Position numbers and translations under genes: made by a program
Notes under the pieces: generated by a model
Databases searched by the model: none
The model's input: the letters and a program-made list of their open reading frames with translations, nothing else
What the model was told of the DNA's origin: nothing
Assembly: GCA_021307315.1 (NCBI GenBank)
Contig: JAJSPD010000036.1
Coordinates: 248,001 to 312,000 of the forward strand
Length of the DNA stretch: 64,000 bases
Direction of reading: 5' to 3'
DNA from: Bisporella sp. PMI_857
Taxonomy: Eukaryota; Ascomycota; Leotiomycetes; Helotiales; Helotiaceae
In this document: piece after piece, positions 47,205 through 57,706 of the stretch
How the letters are laid out: every line of letters begins with the position of its first letter
Numbering within the stretch: position 1 is the stretch's first letter

Positions 47205-47411
47205 TTGTTGACACGGCCCTGGCCCTATCTCGCTTAAAGCCTCGCTTGCACTTGCCTCTGGCCAGTCTCCTGTATATAAAGCGCGGCCTTCCTTCCTTTC
47301 TTCTATCTGTAGCTTGTTCTCTTCGTTATAACAATTGATAGTCGTTCACACCTTTTAGTCCCTCTTCCTGAGATCTACGGGTGGAGATCCCTGTTCGCCT
47401 TGATTGTTATA
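47205..47411 (+). mobile_element. Solo LTR relic, family B, copy 2
   Basis: A 207-bp sequence aligns with the reverse complement of 32632-32885 through GGCCAGTCTCCTGTATATAAA, GTAGCTTGTTCTCTTCGTTA and GAGATCTACGG. It lacks ~45 bp of the first third. Its terminal GTTATA (expected GTTACA) and other differences are mostly transitions. Confidence 0.65.
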
Positions 47412-47653
47412 AGTACAATAGTAAAGCAAATATTCAAAAGCGTAAGTAAAAGCTTCGCTTAGCTATCTTAATAAGGGAAAATAACGGGTATATGCCAAGG
47501 CACTAATGGCGTACGTTTTAAGCTTGTTGCTCAGCCTCAACTGCGGCTAAAACGCGTTCGCACTCCCACTAGCACAACGAAACCTTACTATTGTTTGGTG
47601 GTATTCAAACAGCCTAGCCAAATACTTTGCCTTTATTATTATCACTTCCGACT

Positions 47654-48637
47654 ATGGCTGATATCCTTAGTGTCGCCGCCTCCATCATAGCCGTCACCAC
47701 CGTGGCTCTCCAGAGTGTCCACGTCCTTTCCGCGACCATTGACAACATCAAGGATGCTCCTAATGATGTTACAAGCATTCGAGCCGATCTGAAAGCTGTT
47801 GAGGCCGTCCTTCGACAACTAGATATATCGCTACAAGGCGGTACTCTGCAAATTGCCCTGAGTGATCAGATTAAGCCCGCTCTCGAAAACTGCTTTAGAG
47901 TATGCGCGACGTTTCAAAAGTTGCTGGATCAGTGGATGAAACACTCGAGGGAAGATAAAACATTTTGGATGGATAGATGGAGGGTGGGTTTATTTGGGCA
48001 GGACAGGATCAAGACCTTTAAGGGGCGGCTTAATGACTGTAAAGGGACGCTCAGTGTGGCTCTGTCAACGGCCAATGTGTACGTGTTTTCGCTCAGGATA
48101 TACCTTAGTTTTTGAAGCTGTCTAATGTGCATAAATAGCATTATAACTAGTCGTGAACTGCATATAATGAAGGAAATGAAGGATATGATGCTAGAGCAAA
48201 ATGAAAGGGTCCTTCAACAAGAAATTACCCTGGTTGACAGCCAAGGGTTGGGTATTGAAAGTAGCACAGCGCAGCTCTTGGCTAACGGCAGCACTCAACT
48301 AAGTGAGGAGTCAGAACAAAGCAGACAGGAGCTCCTAGAAGAGATACAGCAACAGCAGGCCTCCAGCAATGCTTTGAAGAAGATGTGTGAAGAAGCTTAC
48401 TCAAGAACGGTCTATGAGCGTACAAGGCAGAATATTAAGGGTATTAAGGGGACTAATCAGAGTTTAATCCTGGCTGGATTCGTTAATACGCTTGGAGAAG
48501 AGTCAAAAATCAATCAAGATATTTCGGATGTGACGGCTGATGGTTGGAGCGTTGTAGCTGCCGGAGTCATTAAGAACATAGATTTTAAAGATTTGCGTCC
48601 AAGCAGTCCTCCTGACAGTATGGGTCGTGGGAAGTAG
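47654..48637 (+). CDS. Stand-alone fungal STAND N-terminal domain protein, ~307 aa
   Basis: Two exons, 47654-48078 and 48139-48637, with a 60-nt intron (GTACGT..ATAG) in frame. The start is set at MADILSVAASIIAVTTVALQ, the standard opening of the fungal N-terminal domain, rather than at the Met nine codons upstream. The helical body (IRADLKAVEAVLRQLDISL; FKGRLNDCKGTLSVAL) and a second half with a coiled coil (RQELLEEIQQQQASSNALKK) fit the family. No NACHT or repeats follow. Together with 38555-39841 it is the second solo N-terminal domain in this island. An adaptor role is inference. Confidence 0.75.
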
Positions 48638-49845
48638 TGAGGCATGATTAGATCTAGAACAAGTCAATTTTATTTGCGTTGAGATATCTGCAATTTCGTC
48701 AAACTAGCCCGCATCAAGTGTACCACGAGTTTTTGGTCTCGATCTCAGCTCGTACCGTCAGGATCCGTGCCTGCAGAAAGCCCAAAAATAGGCTGCTACT
48801 GGAGCAATGCGTTGTCCAGCCCCGCTTTCTCATCCGTTGTCTAGTACCAAATGGTTTGATGATAACCTTGCAGCAGCTTCCTCGTGCTCTCGAGGGGCGT
48901 AGATTGGGATGCGACGTTGGCAGTTAGCGTCGCCTTTTTATTTAAATAAAGGAAACCATCACCCAACTAACTATAGCTATTAAGCCAACTATCTAAACAT
49001 TTGAAGCAGGCCTTGGGGTTTTGGGTTGACTCTGTGAGTATTTCTATCTTAAAAATTATGGGGATCCTAATTATGAACGCGCTTAGAGGGAGCATTCGAC
49101 TTGAGAACCCGAGTTTCATTTGAAACTAGCGCTGCAATCTCGTCTATAAATTTAACAACTATGAATTTACGAAACCGGTAGCTTACTAGTTGAAATCAAA
49201 GGCTCCAGAAGGCGTTATGTGCACTATAACAACCATCCAGTGGACCGAATGCGAATGTCCAATCGTGGACAATGTCACAAAGCGACAGGGTGACATTGTT
49301 GATCCATATTGTTACCCACATAGAAGTTACTGGGCTAATCCTATACAACGGAATAGCTATTGTGGTTGTTTAGCCCAGACACAATCAAGCTTGTCAGCAA
49401 GCGAATAGGCTTCCCTTTATAGGGTGCGGCACTCTTTTCTTCTATACAAGGCTTTAGTCAGCTATTAGTAGAGATATCGTGAATATTTTTCTTTCAAATT
49501 CAGTCTATTTTACTTCAACATCGTTCTCTATCCGTCCTTACTCTGCAGTTGTAGCCGAATCTTATGATTGAGTTTAGTCTCAATCCTTCAAGAATGCCTC
49601 CGTGATTACGATCAGAATGTGAGACCATATCTTGATCATCTATGAGCGTCGAGAGCTCTACCTGTAGCTGAATCTTCGCTGTGGTTTTCATCTTTCCATA
49701 AGTATTACCAACCGGTTTCCAGCCGGATCATAACATGGAGGCACGAAAAGACCCCCCACCATGTTTGAAGCCCCTCAGGCTTTTCTCGCGTTGTATATGT
49801 CCTCAGTACTACTGTGTTCTCTCAGATTGCAGCTATTTTAATCTC
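48638..49845. other. Intergenic, nothing recognised
   Basis: About 1.2 kb with only short frames (for example 49190-49408) of no recognisable family before the patatin relic. Confidence 0.45.
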
Positions 49846-50265
49846 TTTAAGACGGCGGAGGAGTGCGCGGTCTTGCAGAGCTCCTTACTTTGAAGCGACT
49901 AATGCACCGTATTACCCTGCAGATAAAGGGTCAAAAACTACCCAGACCGTGTGATTATTTTGATGTGATTTGCAGTACTAGTACTGGAGGGTAATTCAAC
50001 CCTATTTAACCTCAGCGGCTGCTGCTTAATTACCTCTAGTTTAATCGCCATCGTGCTTGGCAGACTAGAAATAACCATCGGTGAGTGCATCAAGGCGTAT
50101 GTTGAGCTGTCAAAGGAGATATTTCCAGAAGACGCAATTGGCCAAACAGGCTGGTAGGCGAAAGTAAAAAGGTTTGTTTCTGCCTATCGGGAGAAAGCCT
50201 GGTTCAATGCGCAAGCACTCAAAGATTGCCTCAAGAAAACCATTCGCCAAAGGCTGGAGAAGTAA
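49846..50265 (+). pseudogene. Patatin-like phospholipase relic
   Basis: The oxyanion motif appears as DGGGVRGLAELL, then PRPCDYFDVICSTSTGG, where the nucleophile elbow should read G-T-S-T-G but starts with Ser. A 49-nt intron (49991-50039, GTAATT..CTCTAG) still joins in frame to GLIAIVLGRLE, followed by TIGECIKAYVELSKEIF. One extra base precedes DGGG, a TAG stop follows GQTGW, and the frame closes at 50265. Only the N-terminal half of the catalytic domain remains. Patatin-like lipases in fungi are often fused to NACHT or ankyrin modules. Gly-to-Ser and Trp-to-stop are both G-to-A changes. Confidence 0.75.
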
Positions 50266-50508
50266 AAGACAAGCAGGAATTTCTTACTTATGCTCCTAAT
50301 TACGATGCGGTGGATCCCAACACCGCAATGCATAAGCTGGGGACAATGGTGTGGCAGCGGGATGTCTTATCGTTCAGTACAAGCAGCAGAACCCGAATGC
50401 ACATTGGGGATCTCGTTCTCCCTGAGTGGATTACTAAGTCGTTTCATCTAAAGACTGTTGGCTTCACTGCAATTAGAGGCGATATCCGTGAACATTGGCA
50501 ATGGGGCT

Positions 50509-51898
50509 ACCGTATTCTTCGAGTTCTTTCCTTGGGAGATTCCATTGCCCACGGTACCGCGAGTACGGATGGGAATGGCTACCGAGGAGAGTTCCATGAT
50601 CTTACACCGAAAAGTACACGGTAGATATGATCGACTCCCAAATGGCCGGTACTATGGTTGGCAACGACATTGAGGGCTATAACGGCGCAAGCCTATCAGA
50701 GATATCCGCCTACGCCGATTAAGTGCTCCGCAAACGTCCTAATGTTGTTGTTCTCTACGTTAGCACAAATGGCATGAAGGATGATGCTTCTGCAGCCAGT
50801 GCTACAAGCGGGATGGCGACCTTGGTTGATGAAATCCTCACAAAATGTCCCGATGCAGCTCTTCTCGTTGCAAAGCTTGTGGCCTCAAGGGATAGTACCG
50901 CACAGGGCTATATCAACTCATACAACGCCGCCTTAGGTTCCATCGTTTCATCTAGCCTTGCAGCTAGGAAGCGTGTACGGATAATGCACATGGACCCCCT
51001 TATTACCAACAATTTCACGGTAACTTCCATAGGAGGCGATGATTCTAAATCTGGAGCTTCGAACTTGGCAACTGCCAATACAAAGGCTCTGCCGGCTGGC
51101 AAAACTGTGGCCAACTACTCAGCCTCGCCCCCGACCAGTTCGACCATAATCAAAGCCGATATTCTGGTTCCGGACGCCTTCGTCCGCCTTTACATCTGGG
51201 ATGGTCTGGATTGCGATTGGGATAATAATCCCGGATGGGCCGTGAACAGCAAGATTGACCCATATGTCCGCACCCAATACATGGTTGAAGGAGAGACCGT
51301 ATTCAAATATACCGGTTTTACTCCACCAGGCTTTACAAATGCCCCATGGTCATGGGCATCAGTCGGTACTGTGTCCATCGCTCTCTCTAGCTACACTTAT
51401 ACATGGACTCTTCCCATTGGCACCTCCACCACGGACACCTGCAAGTTCGTGGCCCAGACGCAAGGATAAGGACCACATGAAACCGCCTTTTCGCTAGATC
51501 CCACCGACCATGACTGCCGAGGTTCAACCTTGTGCTCTACCCCAAACCTGTTGAGTTGGGGTAGCAATGCTATCAACAAGTTGGCTCAGAATGACTCGCT
51601 TGTCTACGACACAAAGCAAGTACTCCATCATAGTCGAGGGTACCACTACTTGATACTAACTATTTCATCTAGTAATGATACTGCTAACACTGGTAATTAT
51701 TGGGGTAATAGGGTGCAATTTCGTGGCGTCTCCATCCCAGGAATCAATTGTGCGATTAGTGGTAATGATATGCGGAACGAATATCAAAACATTCGTGACA
51801 TTGGTGGTTGCAAAAAGTGCGGTTCATACCATAGGCCAGACAGCGGCTTGGTCACTGTCAACTATGTCACTAGTCGCACGGGTTTTGGGGACTCCTAA
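50509..51898 (+). pseudogene. Relic of a secreted SGNH hydrolase followed by a degenerate KP4-like domain
   Basis: Block I of SGNH/GDSL hydrolases is visible as LRVLSLGDSIAHG. The frame shifts near 50620, continues through EGYNGASLSEISAYAD, hits a TAA at 50720 and reopens at RPNVVVLYVSTNGMKDD (the block III region, with the expected Asn-Asp altered) and KCPDAALLVAKLV. A middle segment (51120-51466; YMVEGETVFKYTGFT, YTYTWTLPIGTSTTDT) resembles an uncharacterised module of secreted fungal proteins. A stop at 51467 follows. The last ~140 residues carry a cysteine pattern and the GGCKKCG / LVTVNYVTS marks of KP4-type killer-toxin-like domains. Several lesions make it non-coding. Whether the three parts were one protein is inference. 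Confidence 0.65.
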
Positions 51899-52307
51899 GA
51901 GACAGCATATGCAAGATGTCTATAGTATTAGAATTAGAGAGGCCGTAACACGTCTTCAATTCTCAGTCACACCAGCACAATCTATATTACGCTCATCATA
52001 CAGGTCGCCAATATCCATCGCGTCCCAAAGGCCGCTCATCTAAGCCAACTAAGTACGAACAAAACCAGATGGAAACAACTTGGCGTGATAGTCAGCAACG
52101 AAGTCCTGAGGCCGCATCTTAAGCTCAGCAATATTGAGTCCAGCACCAGTGTCGGTCTTGCCATCATCCATTGTGATGTCAGTCAACTTTCGGGCTGAAA
52201 CATCTAATACATCTCATTGGAAGTTCTAGACTTCTAGTTCTGGATGTGGCTAGCAACAAATACAGTCTAAGAGAAAACGCGTTCCATGGAAACCAGAAGA
52301 GAGTGAG
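51899..52307. other. Intergenic, nothing recognised
   Basis: About 400 bp between relics with no supported frame. Confidence 0.4.
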
Positions 52308-52415
52308 ACAATCCTCAAGATGAAGAAAGAAGGTTGCTTATGGGAAGAGATCCACCGTGCCCCTCCTGGCCGGACTCTAGGAGCAATCCAGGTGCAGTAC
52401 TCTACGAAACTCCGA
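52308..52415 (+). pseudogene. SANT/Myb-like fragment
   Basis: A short stop-free stretch reads TILKMKKEGCLWEEIH, then GRTLGAIQVQYSTKL. The spacing of E.I..L...G..W..I, GRT..A and Y.TKL fits the second and third helices of a SANT/Myb unit. No start or remaining domain is present. Confidence 0.45.
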
Positions 52416-52429
52416 AAGTAGTCATAGTA

Positions 52430-53090
52430 GAGTAATGTGCCAATCTCCTAGCACCTTCCATCGACTAGCCGACACCTTGAGATTGGTCTCTACTACACTC
52501 GGCAGTTCACGGTCATACAAGATACACGCCATTGTATATGATCTACTGGCGAGAACCTATTTTGCCTACAGAATCGCAGTTTCCTACTTGGAGAACACTT
52601 TTTACAGAAGAGATTACGGATCGGTCCAAGCTTATTGAACCAAGAGCAAGGCAGTACCAGATGAGACAGGAGGGTGCCGATGAAGCCATGTATAAGAAGA
52701 CCGTCGTCGCCAAGAAGGAAAAGAGGCTTTGGATGCCAGGCACAGGATCAGAACTAGGCCGCTATAGCAAAACGATATTGCACTTCGCCATAACTCAGTC
52801 AGAGAGATTGATATGTCTTCTGACAGGAAACTTGACTTCAGGTGGCTATGGCCATATCAGATACTCCACGCCAACAATAACAAAGGCTATTACGAGCGGA
52901 AAGAGCTTGGCCCTGATGGAGCTATACTCAGGGGCACCATTTCCAAGAATAAGCTTAAACTCTTCTTCCAGAGAGATAAATACACTTCTACTCTCCTACT
53001 GATGTGCTAACGGATAGCGATTTGAACCATGAAGCAGGCGCTGAACCTAACTTTGATAAGCCGGCAAAACAGAGAAAGAGGGGCGGGTAG
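52430..53090 (+). mobile_element. Ty3/Gypsy retroelement remnant (3' end of pol)
   Basis: Frames here resemble the integrase C-terminal region of Gypsy elements: YWREPILPTESQFPTW, QMRQEGADEAMYKK, then LDFRWLWPYQI and a final block with ISKNKLKLFF. They lie in different reading frames with stops between. No reverse transcriptase or LTR pair could be recognised around it. Confidence 0.6.
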
Positions 53091-54062
53091 CTATTCGGCC
53101 ACCCTTTCTAACAAATGCGCAAAGGAGCCTCTATGCTACGGTTAATGATTCCGAAGAATCCGTAAGCTATTAAGGATTCTGTGGGCTACCGGCCTAGAAA
53201 ACCCCTTTATAGAAAGAGAGAGTCTTGGCCGACAAAGAACGGGTCCCAAACCGGGTCGCCAGCGGCAGTTGTCACCAACTACCATACGTCCTACCCACTG
53301 GCTCAGCGACGGTCACTTCAACAGTTCCCCTATCTCTGCCTTTCGTGAGCCAGGACGCGCACAATTCAGCACCCCGTTGCATGGGTAGGGGTCGTAGCTG
53401 TGGCCTAGACACTCATAGATGCAGGGAGGAAAAGTATCTGTAACTATCGCACCAATGAATAGTACGCAAACCCCCAGAAAGCCCACAGAGTAATGAAGAA
53501 GAAAAACTGCTAAAGAAGGAGTTACCCGACCGTCGCCATCCAAGCCAAGCCCTCAAGAGCCCCCAAAGCCACTGTCAACGCCCACAATCCAGAACCAGTA
53601 ACCAGAATATGGCCAATCCACGGAAGGTCCTGGGTAGCCTAGGGTTGGGAAGCCTTGAGGTTCCTATTCTGCAGCGCCATTAGCAGGTTAGCAAGCTTTG
53701 ATAAGGCAAGGAGGAATAGAATAAGTCTCCCAGTACTGGCAACCCGCATTCGTTACAGTGAGAGCGTGGGAGAGACTTCTTAGTAACTAAACTTGCATTT
53801 CCCCGCAGAGAGTCCGTTTGAGGAAGTTTACTAGGGGCGCGTCCGAGCAACCAATTCCAGCGAGAAGCGATCTTAGTATGGCGTCAGAGTCTATCTCAAA
53901 CTTTCTATTAAAGCGACAACAGACAACTGGAGAGCGAAACAAAGAAAATACTTCCCTACAGGCACTCTCCAACCCTCCATAGCCTGTCGATGGAAGAGCC
54001 CCTAATTCCCCACAAGCCCCAAGGCCCCACCTTGCAGATAGTAAGAAATGGAGCTATCTGCA
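53091..54062. other. Intergenic, nothing recognised
   Basis: Possibly the tail of the Gypsy remnant at first. No frame with a family match on either strand. Confidence 0.4.
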
Positions 54063-54425
54063 AGCTTCAACGCTGCTGAACAATCAAAACCGGCAACACG
54101 TTGGACCACTTTAGAGCTGGCCATGATGAGCACACCATGCAACTTTCCAGTGGGTGAATCTCCGCCCTTGCCGCCAAGAGCAACCGAAGCTCAACAGACA
54201 AGGTAGGCTACGGGTAGGAGATCTCATCAAGTATGGGACAATTGCACGACTACTAGCGCCGAGCAACTTCAACGCTGCTATCAAAGACAACACGTTGGAC
54301 CACTTTAAGCTGAGCCCGGTGTGTGCACACTAGGCGGGCTGTCGAGTGGGTGTATCTTCCCCTATAACCGCCAAGCAGGTAGGTTACAGGTAGGAGATCG
54401 CTGCAACTAAGGGACAACCAAAGCT
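54063..54425 (+). repeat. Two direct copies of a ~165-bp repeat
   Basis: Copy 1 (~54063-54245) and copy 2 (~54264-54425) share CTTCAACGCTGCT, ACAACACGTTGGACCACTTTA, a CCGCCAAG block and GTAGGTTACAGGTAGGAGATC-type sequence in the same order, about 200 bp apart. Copies differ at scattered positions. No coding content was recognised. Confidence 0.65.
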
Positions 54426-56174
54426 CAATATCACCTGCCAGTTATGATTCGAAGGTGGATAGGGTAGTTTCTAAGCGCAACAGTTAGCAATAACCGTTGA
54501 TATTGCTCTAAGCCTTACTGACGCCACAGCTCCGCTCTGCTCGCCGACCTGTATATCGAATGTCGAAAGGATGTCGAATGAAGTGAGATTGTTCCTAGGC
54601 TCAACAACCAGCAACACTAATAGGAGAAATGATGGCTTGGTTTTATTCTGCGCTGGTGATGCTGAAGGCTGTTCAGAAAGATCGTGATTCGAAGGTGAGG
54701 ATGAAGGCCGATCGGAGGATCCACGCAACGCCAACGAAGTGGAAATGCCTTTATGGGGAATGTTCTTGACTTACTTACGCTGAGAGCGTATTGGCTGCTG
54801 CGCGGCATGTGTTTCGATGTGGTGGAGGTATTAAATGGTTCGAAGTATAAGACAAAGGTACGAGGTTCGGAAAATCGCTAAGGTGAACAGTTAGTTGGTT
54901 CTCGCGAACGGCTCTAAGGAGCTGGGAATTGAATAAGGGACTGTTTGGATCCTCGAGGTACTTCTCTGAGAAAGATCTAGATCTCTAAAGGTCGTGTTGT
55001 TGTTGTTATTGTGAGGTTGTTCGGAAGAGAAGGATTGGAGTCGAGGGAAGGCAACGTCAACGCAAGTTCTACACAACGTCAACTTACTGAATGGCACTTC
55101 AGAGAGATATTTCGACTCCTTTGAACTACGAACCTCGATATTCCTTGAGCTTGCTTGCCGCACGCTGATATTGAATCGATATTGTGGTGTAGTGGGGCAA
55201 GGCAAGTCGAAGGTGAACCTGGGACTAAAACGTTAGATCTTGGTTCTACTGAAAGAACGGGGAATTGGGATTCGCGTGGGCTCTTCATGAAAGCTATGCG
55301 ATACTTATCTGACCTAGATATGAAAGTAAAACAGCTTGTTGCTGCTGTTGTTGCAGTTGTAGAGTTGCGGTTGTAAGGATATGGAAAGGAGTACGTAAGT
55401 GAAAGATATTTGAAGCCGAGGCTGCCAGGAGCCGGAGCAAACTGATATTCACTCGAGGTCAAGCACATGACAAACAGTATATGGGGCAAGATCTACAGGA
55501 GGATATATTTCTACCTATCTAGAACCTTTCTATTCTAGTACTGTACTCGGGGCGAGTACATATTAAGAGAGGAGGGGCCGTATGTGGCGGGGTCGAGTTC
55601 CTTTCTGTGCCATGTATGGCAACCACTTGTCTAGTTAAGAGATCGGATCAAGCTGTATTAAGTTTGTGCCTTGTAGCTATAGCACGTCATCTAATTCATC
55701 ACACAATTACGTGCTTATATTTTATATTGACGATTACAAGGTATCGGCCACGGCCTAGTGGTGTTCGCACGGGTATGCCCCATATATGCTACGCTTAGAG
55801 TCGAGTGCTAGATTTTGTTATGGTACTTGCATCTTTCGATATGGGATCCACTACACTGCTTCATGGCGATTAACACAGTTTGTGACTCACTTTGACTTTT
55901 GGATAATATGGTTACTCTCGCTTTCCCAAACCGGCATTCACATATCAATCAATTTGCAGCATTACAATGCTCAGGCGGTCTATATCGACATGGATACACA
56001 ACAAGGAACTTCGGTACATCGGATTACAATAAACATGAATTGGCTACTATTGATCGTACTACTCAATTTTGTTGAATTCCTATCGCCCCCTCTTAAAGTA
56101 CGCCCGAAGATTTGGAGGATGATTGATTCCTGATCCACGTTCAATCGTCATATCAGTAAGCCAAGACCAATATC
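54426..56174. other. Intergenic, nothing recognised
   Basis: Several overlapping frames of 60-136 codons on both strands (for example 55079-55489 minus) show no family or domain. They contain GTT/GTTGTT simple repeats near 54990 and 55335. Confidence 0.45.
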
Positions 56175-56690
56175 TTGGAGCCTGGGATATTCGCATCGAA
56201 ACAACGTAGAGAAACCATGAACTCCACCGCTACCGAGTGCTATCGAGCGCTAGTAGGCGAAGACCTTTGTCTGTTATTATTGAAAGAAGGAGTCTTAGTG
56301 AATGTTGGATTGCTAGGTCGGCATCCGCAATCTGCTCCAGCTTCCAAGGATCTGGTCAAAAAAGAATCTCCTGCTCCCGAGCCCCTTTTCCCTCCTGATA
56401 AATTTCCTGTTTTCTGTAAAAAGACTTAATGTATCTTCCGCATCGGAAACAAGCGGCGTCCGTAAAAGCAACGAATGCGCACTTTTAAGCGCGTTTCACA
56501 AATGTGGAATTATGTCGAGAATTTCCATTTGTGCAACGCCCCGGCAGAATAGCGGATCATTTGTAACTATCATGTGTGCAAGGCTTAAGGTTTGGTTCTT
56601 AACAACATGATGCATTTCAAACATCACGTCGCTACAGACACAAAATCAGCCTCTGACCCTGAGTTTCCCCCTGTATGAATTGTTCATCTT
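56175..56690 (+). pseudogene. C-terminal relic of a DUF3435 / FluG-like zinc-finger protein
   Basis: In one continuous frame: PLFPPDKFPVFCKKT, stop, CIFRIGNK, stop, then RTFKRVSQMWNYVENFHL, stop, RIICNYHVCKA, stop, GLVLNNMMHFKHHVAT. The order (FPPDKFPV.CK.TQC.FC.G, then a finger with H..H, then C...C, then MHFKNH) is that of the C-terminus of DUF3435-containing fungal proteins, a family that includes tyrosine recombinases of large fungal transposons. At least three of the four stops are explained by CAA or CAG changed to TAA or TAG. The recombinase part itself was not found. Confidence 0.55.
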
Positions 56691-57706
56691 ACTTGTTTGT
56701 GTCCTGATGCAGTACAGAACACAAATTGCATATAAAAGGTAACTGCTGTTTGCTGAACTGCGTTGTGGGACAAGTTGCGACACGCTTGATTGTAAGGTTA
56801 GGTTGGCTAAAAATTACTGCTGACTACCAAAAAGTCTTGCATTGAAAAAGCTCACATGGGTAAATCTTGAGTGGGGAAGTCTTCACTCGGTGGAATAGCT
56901 GCAGAATATGAGATCCAGCTGGCCCCTCTTTTGTTATTGTGATTACAGGCCTTGTGTTATTGATTTTCTTTATTTTGCTGAAATTGAGAGATTTAAGGTC
57001 TGCTGATGGACTTTAGACACCTACCTCCGCATCGCCTTTCCATCCCGGGTCAGGTAACCCTCAGGTTGGGCACTGGTAAGCGTTGAGAAGCCACAGCCCG
57101 GGGCATAGGTGTCACTAGCCACAAGCAATACTAGGCGGCTCGTAATTGCTAGCCGCTAAACAGCGCAACCTGTGCCTTAAATAATGACCCTTTCAAGCAG
57201 CGCGGGCCTGCGCCTCAGGTGTTGAACCCAGACCTCGCGTCCTGGCCAGGGGCAAAATCACATGCTGTACAGAGCAGCACCTGCCACTTCGGCAAGAATA
57301 CAAATGTCACCCATGCCCCCTGCCGTCTACCCGTTGCTCCATCAGGCACAGAAGAGAAACAAAGGCGTGGGGCCCCGTAGGGAACATTTTATCTTTATGG
57401 TGGAGGATTTATGGTGCACGTGGCCCCCTCATTCTGGGAATATCGCTTACTGTGTTGCTCGGTGGGACAGAAGTAGTCCCCGAAATTTTGGACGTAAAGC
57501 TGGCCAGCAAATTTGTTGAGCTGTCTGGGGGCATCGGGAATTGTCTGCGATCCTGAAGCAGACGGTTACAGGACAAAGTGGCAGAATCTTCGCGCATCTG
57601 GCCTTAGTCACGCTTGCTGCCTATCCATCTTACAACATTTGACTCTGCAAATCTGTTTTCCCAAGTTCCCCCCTGGCGCAAACCTGTTTCAAGGAATTGT
57701 GAAGGC
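56691..57706. other. Intergenic, nothing recognised
   Basis: About 1 kb with short frames only (for example 57262-57519). No tRNA or repeat found despite a GC-rich stretch at ~57040-57350. Confidence 0.45.

Noticed and set aside
57040..57350. Possible tRNA in a GC-rich stretch
   Set aside because: No acceptor stem or T-loop (GTTCRA) arrangement could be folded by eye.
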